Assembly: GCF_000786695.1 (NCBI RefSeq)
Contig: NZ_CP009962.1
Location: forward strand, 124,001 to 188,000
Source: Collimonas arenae
Lineage (GTDB): Bacteria; Pseudomonadota; Gammaproteobacteria; Burkholderiales; Burkholderiaceae_D
Direction: 5' to 3'
DNA length: 64,000 bases
The notes below the pieces were generated by a model that saw only the letters and a program-made list of their open reading frames with translations, had not been told where the DNA came from and ran no database searches. The translations under genes were made by a program, and so were the position numbers. This document shows positions 53,166 through 62,725 of this stretch, one piece after another. Within the stretch, counting starts at the first letter, position 1, and every line of letters starts with the position of its first letter.

Positions 53166-55916
53166 ATGAATTCTCCCCGGATTTTCCCGTTGCAAGCGGC
53201 TGGCAAGATGGCCGGCACGCAGACCACCTGTCCCTATTGCGGGGTGGGCTGCGGCGTGCGCGCCAAGGTAGGTAATGACGGCCGGATCGACATCGCCGGC
53301 GACGAAACGCACGCCTCCAATCTGGGGCGTCTCTGCGTCAAAGGCTCAGCGCTGGGAGAGACGGTGGCGCTCGACGGCCGTCTGCTGTATCCGAAAATAC
53401 GCGACGGGGAAGGTGACCGGAAAGTGCTGCAGCCGACATCCTGGGATACCGCGCTGGACAAGGTGGCGCATGGTTTTCGCCGGATCATCGACCAGCACGG
53501 CCCGGATTCGGTGGCGTTGTATGTCTCGGGCCAGTTACTGACGGAAGACTACTACGTTGCCAACAAGCTGATGAAAGGCTACATCGGCAGCGCCAACATC
53601 GACACCAATTCGCGGCTGTGCATGTCGTCTGCCGTCGCCGGCCACAAGCGTGCGTTCGGCGCCGACCTGGTGCCGGTTTGCTACGAAGACCTGGAGTTGG
53701 CCGACCTGGTGGTGCTGGTCGGATCGAATACTGCGTGGTGCCATCCGATCCTGTTCCAGCGCATCGCCAAGATCAGGGAAAGCCGGCCGCAAATGAAGCT
53801 GGTGGTCATCGATCCGCGCCGCACCGCTACCTGCGAACTGGCTGATCTGCACTTGCCGCTGAAAGCCGGCAGCGACGTCTGGCTGTTCAACGGCCTGCTC
53901 AGTTTTTTGGCGCGCGCCGGCGTTGCCGATGACGGCTTTGTCGCTGCCCATACCAACGGCATGGCCGCTGCGTTGGAAGTGGCAGAGGAAGATTGCGCCG
54001 ACCCGGGTGCAGTAGCAAAAATCTGCAAGCTCGATCCGCAAGATTTGCTGACTTTTTATCAGTGGTTTGCAGACAGTCAGAAAGTCGTGACGGCCTTTTC
54101 GCAAGGCGTCAACCAATCCTCATCCGGTACCGACAAGGTCAACAGCATCATCAACTGTCATCTGCTGACCGGACGCATAGGCAAACCGGGCATGGGTCCG
54201 TTTTCGATCACCGGCCAGCCGAACGCCATGGGCGGGCGTGAAGTGGGCGGCCTGGCGAACATGCTGGCGGCGCATATGGAGCTGGATAATCCGCAGCATC
54301 GCGAGACGGTCCAGACTTACTGGAATTCGCCGCGGATGGCGGACAGGCCGGGCTTGAAGGCGGTGGACCTGTTCCAGGCGATTGAAGCCGGAAGGGTCAA
54401 GGCGGTATGGATCATGGCCACCAATCCGGTGGTCAGCCTGCCGGACGCGGATCAAGTTCAGCGCGCATTGAAAAAATGCGAACTGGTGGTGATTTCCGAC
54501 ATCATGGAAAAAACCGACACCAATGCCTTTGCCCATGTTTTGCTGCCCGCTTTGGGCTGGGGCGAGAAAGACGGCACCGTCACCAACTCCGAGCGACGCA
54601 TCTCGCGCCAGCGTGCCTTCTTGCCGGTTCCCGGCGCAGCACGCGCGGACTGGCAGATCATTTGCCAGGTGGCGCAACGCATGGGCTACGCCGGCTTCGA
54701 TTTCACCGCCGCGCATCAGGTATTCGATGAGCACGCTGGCTTGAGCGCCTATCGCAATCATGCTAACGGTCAGCATCGCATGTTCAATCTGGACGGCTTG
54801 CGCGGCATGGACGAAGCGCGCTTCGATGCCATGCAGCCGGTGCAGTGGCCATTGGCGACCGCACCATCGGGTGACAAACAAGGGACTGCACGCTTGTTTG
54901 CCGATGGCCGCTTTGCTCACGTCGATGGCAGGGCACGTTTTATCCCCACGCCACCAAGAGCGCCGCAGAATGCGATCGACAGCGAATATCCGCTTAGCCT
55001 CAACACTGGCCGCGTGCGCGACCAGTGGCACACCATGACGCGTACCGGCAAATCACCCAGGCTGGCCGATCACGTGCCCGAATCCTTTATCGACATGCAT
55101 CCGCAGGACGCCCTGCTGTATGGCGTGCGCGAAGGCATGCTGGCGCGCGTGAGCAGCCGCTGGGGAGCGATGGTGGCCAGGGTGCAGCATGGCGGCGGCA
55201 TCGCCCGCGGCACGATGTTCGTGCCCATCCATTGGAATGCGCAGACCGCCTCGGATGCGCGGGTTGGCGCCTTGGTCAATCCAGTGGTAGATCCGGTTTC
55301 CGGTGAACCGGAATTCAAGCACACGCCGGTGCGGGTCGAAGAATTTCCGGTTGCCTGGTACGGTTTTGTGCTGAGTCGTCATCAGCCCGTGCTGGACGAT
55401 GTCACCCATTGGACGCGTATCCAGGGGCAGCACTTCAATCGTTACGAACTGGCCGGCCGCAGTCCGATTGCAGATCATGGCGAATGGGCAGCCTCGTTGT
55501 TGGGCGTCAGCGACGCAGAGGCCGACTGGCTGGAATACGAAGACGCCAGCGCCGGCGTCTATCGCGCCGTGCATGTGGTCGACGACCGTATCCATGCCTG
55601 CGTTTTCCTTTCGCCACGCCCGGACCTGCCGTCGCGGGCATGGCTGGCCAGCCTGTTCGTCAAGGAGCGGCTGGCAGATGTCGACCGGGTCGGCCTGCTG
55701 ATCGGCCAGCCGATACAAAAGGGTGCAGATACCGGGCCTACCGTGTGCTCTTGTTTTTCGGTCGGCCGCAACACTATTTGCGATGCGGTCCGCAAGCAGG
55801 GGTTGGGGAGTGTAGCCGAGGTCACCGCCTGTCTGAAGGCTGGCGGCAATTGCGGTTCCTGCGTGCCGGAGATAAAAAAACTGCTGTCGGAAATATTGGC
55901 CGAAGAGAGCGCATAA
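53166..55916 (+). CDS. nasA: Assimilatory nitrate reductase, molybdopterin catalytic subunit
   Basis: A 916-residue molybdenum enzyme. The N-terminal [4Fe-4S] motif CPYCGVGC (22-29) ... LCVKG; Moco domains with NTNSRLCMSSAVAGHKRAFG (Cys ligand), VVLVGSNTAWCHPI, KVVTAFSQGVNQSSSGTDKVNSIINCHLLTGRIGKPGMGPFSITGQPNAMGGREVGG; and a C-terminal dinucleotide domain with LNTGRVRDQWHTMTRTGKSPRL. A BFD-like [2Fe-2S] domain at ~859 (VCSCFSV...CLKAGGNCGSC) closes the chain, as in NAD(P)H-linked Nas enzymes. Converts nitrate to nitrite for NirBD. Last gene of the operon. Confidence 0.94.
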   Translation: MNSPRIFPLQAAGKMAGTQTTCPYCGVGCGVRAKVGNDGRIDIAGDETHASNLGRLCVKGSALGETVALDGRLLYPKIRDGEGDRKVLQPTSWDTALDKVAHGFRRIIDQHGPDSVALYVSGQLLTEDYYVANKLMKGYIGSANIDTNSRLCMSSAVAGHKRAFGADLVPVCYEDLELADLVVLVGSNTAWCHPILFQRIAKIRESRPQMKLVVIDPRRTATCELADLHLPLKAGSDVWLFNGLLSFLARAGVADDGFVAAHTNGMAAALEVAEEDCADPGAVAKICKLDPQDLLTFYQWFADSQKVVTAFSQGVNQSSSGTDKVNSIINCHLLTGRIGKPGMGPFSITGQPNAMGGREVGGLANMLAAHMELDNPQHRETVQTYWNSPRMADRPGLKAVDLFQAIEAGRVKAVWIMATNPVVSLPDADQVQRALKKCELVVISDIMEKTDTNAFAHVLLPALGWGEKDGTVTNSERRISRQRAFLPVPGAARADWQIICQVAQRMGYAGFDFTAAHQVFDEHAGLSAYRNHANGQHRMFNLDGLRGMDEARFDAMQPVQWPLATAPSGDKQGTARLFADGRFAHVDGRARFIPTPPRAPQNAIDSEYPLSLNTGRVRDQWHTMTRTGKSPRLADHVPESFIDMHPQDALLYGVREGMLARVSSRWGAMVARVQHGGGIARGTMFVPIHWNAQTASDARVGALVNPVVDPVSGEPEFKHTPVRVEEFPVAWYGFVLSRHQPVLDDVTHWTRIQGQHFNRYELAGRSPIADHGEWAASLLGVSDAEADWLEYEDASAGVYRAVHVVDDRIHACVFLSPRPDLPSRAWLASLFVKERLADVDRVGLLIGQPIQKGADTGPTVCSCFSVGRNTICDAVRKQGLGSVAEVTACLKAGGNCGSCVPEIKKLLSEILAEESA

Positions 55917-55948
55917 GCGCTTGCATCGGCTAGGTCAGGCTGGGAGGC

Positions 55949-57142
55949 TCAAGCCGCTGCCGCCGGTTGGTCCTTAGGTCCAATCAGCCACCAGATCAAC
56001 AGGCCGGCCGCACTCAACCCGGCGCCGGTCATCGACACTCCGAACCAGCCGGCATAACCGTACATGGCGGTCGACAGCAAGGAGCCGCAAGCACCGCCGA
56101 TGAAATAGCAAGTCATGTAGCCGGCCGTCAGGCGGTTTCTTGAATCCGGATGCAAGTGATTGATGACGCTCAGGTTGGTGACGTGCACCGCTTGCACCAT
56201 CAAGTCCAGCACCAGGATGCCGATGATCAGTCCCAGCAGCGAACTCTTGGCGAACACCAGCGGTAGCCAGGACAGCAGCAGTAAAGCCAGGCCGATGGTG
56301 GTAGACAAACCGGCCTTGCCGCGATCCGCCAGCCGTCCGGCATGCGAAGCGGCCATGGCGCCGGCGGCGCCGACCAGCCCGAACAGGCCGATGGTGCCGT
56401 CCGAATAGTTGAAAGGCGCAGCTGCGAGCAGGAACGAAATCGACGTCCACAATACGCTGAAGACGGCAAAGATGATCGCGCCCAGCAAGGCGCGGATACG
56501 CAGCACCGGTTCGGCGACGAACAGCGCCAGGATCGATGTCAGCAAGCGCGGATAGCTCAGGCTTTGCGACTGGTGGTGGCGTGGCAGCGCGCGGCCCAGC
56601 ACGATAGCCACAATGATCATCAGCACCGCGCCAAACCAGTACACGGTTTGCCAGCCACCCAGCGCCGACAGATAGCCGGCCACAGTCCGCGCCAGCAAAA
56701 TTCCGAGCAACAGGCCGGTCATTACATGGCCGACTACCTTGCCGCGTTCATGCGGCGCCGCCAGTGTTGCGGCAAAGGGCACCAGTACTTGCGATACCAC
56801 TGAAAACAGGCCGGTCAACGCAGTGCCGATCAAGACAAAAATCATGCTCTGCGCGGTTGCCGTGATCACCAGTCCGCAAGCGGAAAGCAAGGTCATCACG
56901 ACGATCATTTTCTTGCGTTCGAGGATGTCTGCCAGCGGTACCAGCAGCATCAGGCCGAGCGCATAGCCGAGTTGGGCCACGGTCACGATCAGGCCGGCGC
57001 TGCCGTTGGAAATGCCAAAGCGCGCAGCGATGGTGTGCAACAGCGGCTGCGCATAATAGTTGCTGGCCACCGCGACGCCGGTGGCGATCGACATCATGAT
57101 CACCAGGCCGGCGCTGAGTTTGGTGGATTGTGGTTCTGCCAT
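55949..57142 (-). CDS. MFS transporter (YnfM/drug efflux-like)
   Basis: A 397-residue, 12-segment facilitator. It starts at ATG 57142 (MAEPQSTKLSAGLVIMMSIATGVAVASNYYAQPLLHTIAARF) with AGAGG upstream. Motif-A-like VPLADILERKKMIVVM and the AAPHERGKVVGHVMTGLLLGILLARTVAG segment are typical of the YnfM/YgaY efflux branch. It is transcribed toward the nitrate operon, tail to tail with nasA (32-bp gap). Substrate unknown. Confidence 0.83.
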   Translation of the reverse strand: MAEPQSTKLSAGLVIMMSIATGVAVASNYYAQPLLHTIAARFGISNGSAGLIVTVAQLGYALGLMLLVPLADILERKKMIVVMTLLSACGLVITATAQSMIFVLIGTALTGLFSVVSQVLVPFAATLAAPHERGKVVGHVMTGLLLGILLARTVAGYLSALGGWQTVYWFGAVLMIIVAIVLGRALPRHHQSQSLSYPRLLTSILALFVAEPVLRIRALLGAIIFAVFSVLWTSISFLLAAAPFNYSDGTIGLFGLVGAAGAMAASHAGRLADRGKAGLSTTIGLALLLLSWLPLVFAKSSLLGLIIGILVLDLMVQAVHVTNLSVINHLHPDSRNRLTAGYMTCYFIGGACGSLLSTAMYGYAGWFGVSMTGAGLSAAGLLIWWLIGPKDQPAAAA

Positions 57143-57251
57143 ATTGAAGTGCCTCTGAAAATACAAGCCGACACTTTAGCCGGTATCCGTGCACGCTGCT
57201 GCGCACGCCGGTTTTCAGCATGCGCACGAGTCGGATCGTCAATGCGGACCG

Positions 57252-57557
57252 TCAATGCGATCTTCTATATTCCTTGTAGATCAGGGACAGGGCGACAGGC
57301 AAGCCAGTGGCGTTGCCGAAATTGACCGGATCGTCGGTGTGCGGATACGCCGTGGGATAGGCGCGCAGCAGCTTCAGGTGCGTCAGGTCGAAATTGCCGG
57401 ATTGTTCAAGGGCGCGCATTGCCTGGTTTTCGATGTCATGCATCAGCGACCAGGTGAGGATTTCACCGGCACTGCGATGGCTAACCACAATACGTGCGAT
57501 TGTTGTTTTCAATCCTTCGGTAATAGCGTCAAGTTCAAATCTTCTAACCACTTCCAT
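57252..57557 (-). CDS. Small protein of unknown function under a LexA box, 101 aa
   Basis: Not recognised. A well-placed GAGGAAG precedes ATG 57557. The protein begins MEVVRRFELDAITEGLKTTIARIVVSHRSAGEILTWSLMHD, likely alpha-helical, without signal or membrane segments, and ends in basic YKEYRRSH. A near-consensus LexA operator covers its probable -10 region 25 bp before the start, so it should rise after DNA damage. A VapBC pair lies on the opposite strand beyond the same operator. Confidence 0.6.
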   Translation of the reverse strand: MEVVRRFELDAITEGLKTTIARIVVSHRSAGEILTWSLMHDIENQAMRALEQSGNFDLTHLKLLRAYPTAYPHTDDPVNFGNATGLPVALSLIYKEYRRSH

Positions 57558-57580
57558 AAGAATCTTCCTCGCTTCAATTT

Positions 57581-57600
57581 AACTGTATATATGTACAGTA
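57581..57600. promoter_or_regulatory. LexA (SOS) box
   Basis: CTGTATATATGTACAG matches CTGT-N8-ACAG exactly; the 20-base site differs from the E. coli consensus at two positions. Wider arms CAATTTA and TAAATTG (one base indel) extend the symmetry. It lies 25 bp before the 101-aa gene and ~117 bp before vapB, with TATACT and TATAAAT -10-like boxes on the two strands. Confidence 0.75.
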
Positions 57601-57715
57601 TAAATTGAATCTGAGAAAAACCCTATTGTGAAAAAGTACATTTCCAATGAATATTTTGATTCGCATGCAACGTATGTACACACATGTATTTACATTTTTT
57701 CAGGAGGCTCCTAGA

Positions 57716-57988
57716 ATGGATTTATCGTATTTTCATCAAGCGGTGCTGGATATGCAAACCACCAAAGTTTTCAAGAACGGCAATTCCCAGGCGATCCGGA
57801 TTCCTGCCGACCTAGCCTATGAACGCACCGACATTGAGTTCGAGATCGAGCGCATCGGCGATGAGTTGCGGATTCGCCCGGTCGGCCGCTCTCTGGGCGG
57901 CGTTCTCAAGAAATTCGCGCAGTTCGGTCCGGACTTCATGGCTGAAGGCCGCGGCGAGCACGAGCAAAGCGAACGCGAGATTCTGTGA
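57716..57988 (+). CDS. vapB: VapB-type antitoxin (AbrB/SpoVT fold, VagC-like)
   Basis: A 90-residue protein. From Met13 it reads MQTTKVFKNGNSQAIRIPADLAYERTDIEFEIERIGDELRIRPVG, the swapped-hairpin DNA-binding motif of VagC/VapB antitoxins (KNGNSQAIRIP), followed by an acidic, toxin-binding tail. ATG 57716 is chosen because AGGAGG stands 8 bases ahead; it adds a 12-residue N-terminal extension. Overlaps the toxin start (TGATG). An AT-rich stretch with TATGTACACACATGTATTTACA precedes it and may hold its own operator. Confidence 0.85.
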   Translation: MDLSYFHQAVLDMQTTKVFKNGNSQAIRIPADLAYERTDIEFEIERIGDELRIRPVGRSLGGVLKKFAQFGPDFMAEGRGEHEQSEREIL

Positions 57989-58398
57989 TGGCGCGTTACA
58001 TGCTCGACACCAATATGTGCATCTATCTGATGAAAAATCAGCCGCGCGAGGTCGCTGAGCGTTTCGCCACTTGCTTCGTCGGCGATGTGGTGATGTCGGC
58101 AATTACCTACGCTGAACTGGAATACGGCGTCGCTGCCTCGGCCAATTGCGCGCGCCAGCGGCAGAACCTGGCTGCGCTGATAGAAGATATTCCTGTCGCT
58201 GCATTCGATAGTGCGGCGGCCAGTGCCTACGGTCCGATCCGCGAGGCCACCAGCGAGCGCAAGAAAGACCATCTCGACAAGTTGATCGCAGCGCATGCCC
58301 TCGCGCTCGACGTGGTACTGGTGACCAACAACGAGCGCGATTTTGCAAACTACCCTGGCGTGAAGATAGAGAATTGGATCACATCCGGTAATGGCTGA
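57988..58398 (+). CDS. vapC: VapC-type PIN-domain ribonuclease toxin
   Basis: A 136-residue PIN domain. Acidic active-site residues: LDTNMCIYLM (Asp), SAITYAELEYG (Glu), DHLDKLIAAHAL (Asp) and VTNNERDF (Asn/Asp). This matches the tRNA-initiator-cleaving VapC group. Start ATG 57988 shares its A with the vapB stop; a GTG one codon earlier is also possible. Type II toxin-antitoxin pair with vapB. Confidence 0.88.
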   Translation: MARYMLDTNMCIYLMKNQPREVAERFATCFVGDVVMSAITYAELEYGVAASANCARQRQNLAALIEDIPVAAFDSAAASAYGPIREATSERKKDHLDKLIAAHALALDVVLVTNNERDFANYPGVKIENWITSGNG

Positions 58399-58501
58399 TA
58401 CGCCCATGTGACAGGCTGCGACCAGGGCGAATATCTGCGCGCTAAAACAAGGCGCAAGGCATACAATAGTGGCCTCATTATTAGCCAGGATGCCCGTTGC
58501 C

Positions 58502-60550
58502 ATGTCAGACATTCACGCCGCCAATCCGCTGTTGCAAGACTGGAATACCCCTTACGGCTTGCCGCCTTTCGATCAGGTCAAGGCTGAACATTTTGTCCCC
58601 GCTTTTGATATTGCGCTGCCAGCTCACCTGGCCGAGATCGATGCTATCGCCGCGCAATCGGCGGCCCCTGCTTTTGCCAATACGCTGGCAGCTTTCGACG
58701 AATCGGGCCGGCTCAACAACCGCATCAGCCTGTTGTTCGAAAACCTGACCGCCAGCGAAACCTCGCCTGCCTTGCAGGCGGCGGAAGTCGAACTAGCGCC
58801 CAAGCTGGCTGCGCACAAGAATGCCATCTACCTGCATGCCGGCCTGTTTGCCCGGATTGATGCCTTGCATGCCAAGCGCGCCCAGCTGGACCTGGATCCG
58901 GTGCAGCTGCGCTTGCTGGAACGGGTGCACCTGGATTTTGTGCGCGCCGGCGCCAAGCTGCCGCCGCAATCGCGCGCACGCTATAGCGCGGTGACGGAAA
59001 GACTGGCGGCGTTGAGCACGCAGTTCACGCAAAATGTCCTGGCCGATGAATCCGGCTTTGCGCTGGCGCTGGAAGATGAAGCGGCGCTGGCCGGCTTGCC
59101 GGCATTCCTGCGCGCGTCGGCGCAGGCAGCGGCGCAACAGCGCGGCCTGCCGGAGGGGAGCCACGTGGTTACCTTGTCGCCGTCGTTGGCCGAACCGTTC
59201 CTGACCTTTTCGGACCGGCGCGATCTGCGCGAAGCGGTCTGGCGCGGCCGGGTAGCACGCGGTGCACATGCCGGCAGCCACGACAACCGTCCGGTCGCTG
59301 CTGAAATCATGGCTTTGCGCCAGGAGCAGGCACAACTGCACGGCTACGCCTCTTATGCCGACTATCAACTGGTCGACCGCATGGCCGGCAAGCCGGAGGC
59401 GGTGTCGGCTCTGCTCGGTAAAGTGTGGGAGCCGGCTAAAGCAAAGGCCGAAGAAGACCGAGTGGCACTGACCGAGATGGCGCGCAGCCTGGGCCAGCCG
59501 ACTCCGATTGAGGCATGGGACTGGCGTTATCTGGCCGAGAAAGTACGGCAGGCGCGCTACGATCTCGACGACGCCGAACTGAAACCTTACTTCGCGCTGG
59601 AAAACATGATTGGCGCCATGTTCGATTGCGCCCAGCGCCTGTTCGGCATCAGCTTCGTCGAGCAGCATGGCGTCGCCCTGCATCATCCGGAGGCGCGTCT
59701 GTGGGAGGTGCGCAGCCGCGACAATGCCCTGATCGGCCTCTTCATCGGCGATAACTTCGCCCGCGCCAGCAAGCGTAGCGGCGCCTGGATGCACATCTTC
59801 CGCAGCCAGTCCGGCCATAACGGCGGCACGCTGCCGATCGTCATCAACAACAATAATTTCGCCAAGGCGGATGTGGCGTTGCTGAGTTTCGATGACGTGC
59901 GCACCCTGTTCCATGAATTCGGCCACGGCCTGCACGGCTTGCTGTCGCAGGTGAAATACGAGCGCTTGGCCGGCACCCAGGTGTTGCAGGATTACGTCGA
60001 ATTGCCGTCGCAGATTTTCGAGAACTGGGCCGAGGAAGAAGTCGTGCTCAAACGCCATGCGCGGCACTTCCAGACTGGCGAAGCGATCCCTTCGGCCTTG
60101 CTGGAAAAACTCAAGCGCGCACGCCAGTTCGACCAGGCCTGGGCCACCATCATGTATGCCGGCCCGGCGCTGATCGACATGGCGTTGCATTCGCTGCCAA
60201 ACGGCAGCGTAGTCGATCTTGATGCGTTCGAAGCGCAGCAATGCGAATTGCTGGGCATTCCGAAAGACATCGGCCAGCGTCATTACCTGAGCCATTTCCA
60301 GCATCTGTTCGCCGGTTCAGACTATGCGGCGGGTTACTACGTGTACATGTGGGCCGAAGTGCTGGATGCGGATGCCTATGACGCCTTCATCGAGGCCGGC
60401 GATCCGTTCCAGCCGGCGATTGCAGAACGCTTGCAGCGGCATATCTACAGCTCAGGCAACAAGCAAGATCCGGCGCTGGCGTTCCGGGCTTTCCGTGGCC
60501 GCGACCCGAAGGTGGAGCCGATGCTGGCTAAACGTGGCTTGATTGCCTAG
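58502..60550 (+). CDS. prlC: Oligopeptidase A (M3 metallopeptidase)
   Basis: A 682-residue cytosolic zinc endopeptidase. The zinc site is LFHEFGHGLHGLLSQ (His471, Glu472, His475) with the third ligand in PSQIFENWAEEE. N-terminal NPLLQDWNTPYGLPPFDQVKAEHFVPAFD is typical of PrlC. It cuts short peptides left from signal peptides and proteolysis. ATG 58502 is preferred to an ATG four codons earlier which overlaps the AGGA. Confidence 0.9.
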   Translation: MSDIHAANPLLQDWNTPYGLPPFDQVKAEHFVPAFDIALPAHLAEIDAIAAQSAAPAFANTLAAFDESGRLNNRISLLFENLTASETSPALQAAEVELAPKLAAHKNAIYLHAGLFARIDALHAKRAQLDLDPVQLRLLERVHLDFVRAGAKLPPQSRARYSAVTERLAALSTQFTQNVLADESGFALALEDEAALAGLPAFLRASAQAAAQQRGLPEGSHVVTLSPSLAEPFLTFSDRRDLREAVWRGRVARGAHAGSHDNRPVAAEIMALRQEQAQLHGYASYADYQLVDRMAGKPEAVSALLGKVWEPAKAKAEEDRVALTEMARSLGQPTPIEAWDWRYLAEKVRQARYDLDDAELKPYFALENMIGAMFDCAQRLFGISFVEQHGVALHHPEARLWEVRSRDNALIGLFIGDNFARASKRSGAWMHIFRSQSGHNGGTLPIVINNNNFAKADVALLSFDDVRTLFHEFGHGLHGLLSQVKYERLAGTQVLQDYVELPSQIFENWAEEEVVLKRHARHFQTGEAIPSALLEKLKRARQFDQAWATIMYAGPALIDMALHSLPNGSVVDLDAFEAQQCELLGIPKDIGQRHYLSHFQHLFAGSDYAAGYYVYMWAEVLDADAYDAFIEAGDPFQPAIAERLQRHIYSSGNKQDPALAFRAFRGRDPKVEPMLAKRGLIA

Positions 60551-60559
60551 CAAGCCGTG

Positions 60560-60587
60560 AACCCTGAGCGTCATTGCGCTCAGGGTT
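60560..60587. terminator. 11-bp perfect hairpin between prlC and the nuclease gene
   Basis: AACCCTGAGCG and CGCTCAGGGTT around TCATTG, in the gap of two converging genes. No T-run, but the place suits a shared 3' end. Confidence 0.6.
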
Positions 60588-60627
60588 GCACTTCGACAGC
60601 TATTCGACAGTTATTTATAACAACTAC

Positions 60628-61575
60628 TTATTTCTTCCCGCTGAATGGCGAGGAAAACACTGACGCGCTGGAACCGGCGTTGCCGCCCAATGCGTCATTC
60701 AATACTTTCGCCAGACGCACGCCGGCACGGCTCAATTGCAATGCAACCACGCTGGTGGCGTTGTTGACATAGCTGGCCGGCAGCTTGTACTTGCCGCTCG
60801 CTTCCGGCGTCGGCAGTTTGCCGTAGGCGTCGGTGCGGGCCAGTGCGAAGGCTTCCAGCGACCAGTCGCGCGGCGTCTGTTGCTGCCATTGCGCGATCTG
60901 GTCGCTGGTGATTTTGGAGATCAATGCCGAGGCGACCTGGTTCTGGTCGGTGCCCAGCTTGTTGACGAACGCCGTATCCCAGTAAGCGTGCAGTTTGCCG
61001 GAGGCGATGCCGGTGGCCGAGACCGTTTCATCGTTGCCGCCACGGTCATTGGAGTCGCTGGAGTGCAGCGGTTGATGCAAGTCGCCGACGAAATGCAGCA
61101 AGAACTGCAAGGCCAGCAGGCGTTCCGCAGGGTCGGTGTTCGGGTCGCGCAACTCGGCGCTGAACTGATCGACCTTATCCACCACGCAGTCTTGCGCTAC
61201 GCCACCCGATGCAGGCGTGTTGGCCGGGAGGCTTGGATGACCGAAGCAGGCGGTGTCGATATCGCCATCGCTGATTTCGGTGTCGACGAAATGCCAGGCC
61301 GCCGTTTCGCGATGTGAGTTGCGATACTTATCGGCCCAGGTCGCCTCGGAAGCGATATCACCCGCAGTCAGGCCGGTCGTGTCGTTGGCCAGGATGGCGT
61401 TGACCTGCGAGCGGACGTCGTCGGTCAAGTAGTTGTTGGCGATGGTGCCGACGATCATGTGGCCCTCATCGCCCCAGGCCATGGCGTTCGGCGTCGCCAG
61501 CATCAACGGTGCGACACAGGCGGCGCTGATCAAGGTGAAAAATAAATTGTGATGCAACTTGCGATTCAGTTTCAT
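60628..61575 (-). CDS. Secreted S1/P1-type nuclease
   Basis: A 315-residue exported nuclease. The signal peptide (MKLNRKLHHNLFFTLISAACVAPLMLATPNAMA) ends so that the mature chain starts with Trp (WGDEGHMIVGTIA), the N-terminal zinc ligand typical of S1/P1 enzymes. Other zinc ligands are in ASEATWADKYR, AAWHFVDTEI, FLLHFVGDLHQPLHSSDSNDRGGND and KLHAYWDTAF. It cleaves single-stranded RNA/DNA and releases 5' (or, in some, 3') phosphates, perhaps for nutrient scavenging. GGAG lies 5 bases before ATG 61575. Confidence 0.9.
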   Translation of the reverse strand: MKLNRKLHHNLFFTLISAACVAPLMLATPNAMAWGDEGHMIVGTIANNYLTDDVRSQVNAILANDTTGLTAGDIASEATWADKYRNSHRETAAWHFVDTEISDGDIDTACFGHPSLPANTPASGGVAQDCVVDKVDQFSAELRDPNTDPAERLLALQFLLHFVGDLHQPLHSSDSNDRGGNDETVSATGIASGKLHAYWDTAFVNKLGTDQNQVASALISKITSDQIAQWQQQTPRDWSLEAFALARTDAYGKLPTPEASGKYKLPASYVNNATSVVALQLSRAGVRLAKVLNDALGGNAGSSASVFSSPFSGKK

Positions 61576-61839
61576 GGAGACTCCATTCGGGAAAAGGGAA
61601 AAATTTCTCTGGTACACTATTTTCCGCCCGAATATATGCCGCATTTATGACCGCAGCATGTCAATCTGGCCTTGGACTGGCAAGGCTGACAGGTGCACAG
61701 CGGGCTGAATGAATTTCGCTCATACAAACTTGAGAGTTTGTCGCTTGACGCAGCGTGGTTGAAACAACAAACTGGTCAATTCGCGCTGCTGTTTCGATTG
61801 TTACTTCCAATGCGGCGCATTTCCTCAGGTAGATCTGTC

Positions 61840-62499
61840 ATGACCCAACGCCAGAAACTCGTGCTGCCGGGCGGGCACAATAAACTGCTATTGCATTCCT
61901 GCTGCGCGCCGTGCTCGGGCGAAGTGATGGAAGCCTTGATCGCCAGCGAAATCGATTTCTCGATCTATTTCTATAACCCGAACATCCATCCGCAACGCGA
62001 GTACGCCCTGCGCAAGGATGAAAATATCCGCTTCGCAGAACAGCAGCACGGCATCCCGTTCATCGATGCCGACTATGGTCTCGACAACTGGTTCGCCCGC
62101 GCCCAGGGCATGGAAGATGAGCCGGAGCGCGGCAAGCGCTGCACCATGTGTTTCGACATGCGTTTTGAGCGTAGCGCCTTGTATGCGCATGAGCACGGTT
62201 TTCCGGTGATCAGCAGTTCGCTAGGGATCTCGCGCTGGAAGGACATGCAGCAGATCAACGATTGCGGCGCGCGCGCGGCGGCGCATTACCCCGGTATCAC
62301 CTATTGGGACTACGACTGGCGCAAGCAAGGCGGTTCGGCGCGCATGATCGAAATCTCCAAGCGTGAGAATTTCTATCAGCAGGAATATTGCGGCTGCGTC
62401 TATTCGCTACGCGACAGTAATCGCTGGCGCAAGGAGCAGGGACGTGAACGCATCAAGATTTGCGATAAATTTTACGGCCAGCCGGAAGCGCAAGAATGA
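61840..62499 (+). CDS. queH: Epoxyqueuosine reductase QueH
   Basis: A 219-residue DUF208 protein. Cysteines for the Fe-S cluster and metal site are in [28 protein letters not shown] and [30 protein letters not shown] and [15 protein letters not shown] are family signatures. It carries out the last step of queuosine formation in tRNA, replacing QueG. ATG 61840 ([12 protein letters not shown]) is preferred; ~49 upstream codons are open but featureless. Overlaps the next small gene by ATGA. Confidence 0.9.
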   Translation: MTQRQKLVLPGGHNKLLLHSCCAPCSGEVMEALIASEIDFSIYFYNPNIHPQREYALRKDENIRFAEQQHGIPFIDADYGLDNWFARAQGMEDEPERGKRCTMCFDMRFERSALYAHEHGFPVISSSLGISRWKDMQQINDCGARAAAHYPGITYWDYDWRKQGGSARMIEISKRENFYQQEYCGCVYSLRDSNRWRKEQGRERIKICDKFYGQPEAQE

Positions 62500-62720
62500 G
62501 TACCGATCACATCGCCGCTCATTGGCTGGCCGGCGTCAGCAAGCCTCCACAATCTATCGGCGGCGTAAAGCCGCCAGCGGCAATCGACCGCTTGGCCATC
62601 ATGGAAAAACAGCTGGCTGAATTCATGCAAACCTTGGAACAGGATGAAGACGGCGTCGCGCCGCCGCATTTGATGAGCGGACATCATGGATGTCCTTGCT
62701 GCACAGGACGGGGCGAATAA
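62496..62720 (+). CDS. Small protein of unknown function coupled to queH, 74 aa
   Basis: Not recognised. It starts at the ATGA overlap with queH, so it is translated with it. Residues 30-55 are helical and acidic ([23 protein letters not shown]); the C-terminus [17 protein letters not shown] has two histidines and a Cys-x-Cys-Cys group that could bind metal. A QueH accessory role is a guess from coupling. Repeat copy 3 begins 6 bp after its stop. Confidence 0.55.
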   Translation: MSTDHIAAHWLAGVSKPPQSIGGVKPPAAIDRLAIMEKQLAEFMQTLEQDEDGVAPPHLMSGHHGCPCCTGRGE

Positions 62721-62725
62721 GCTTT

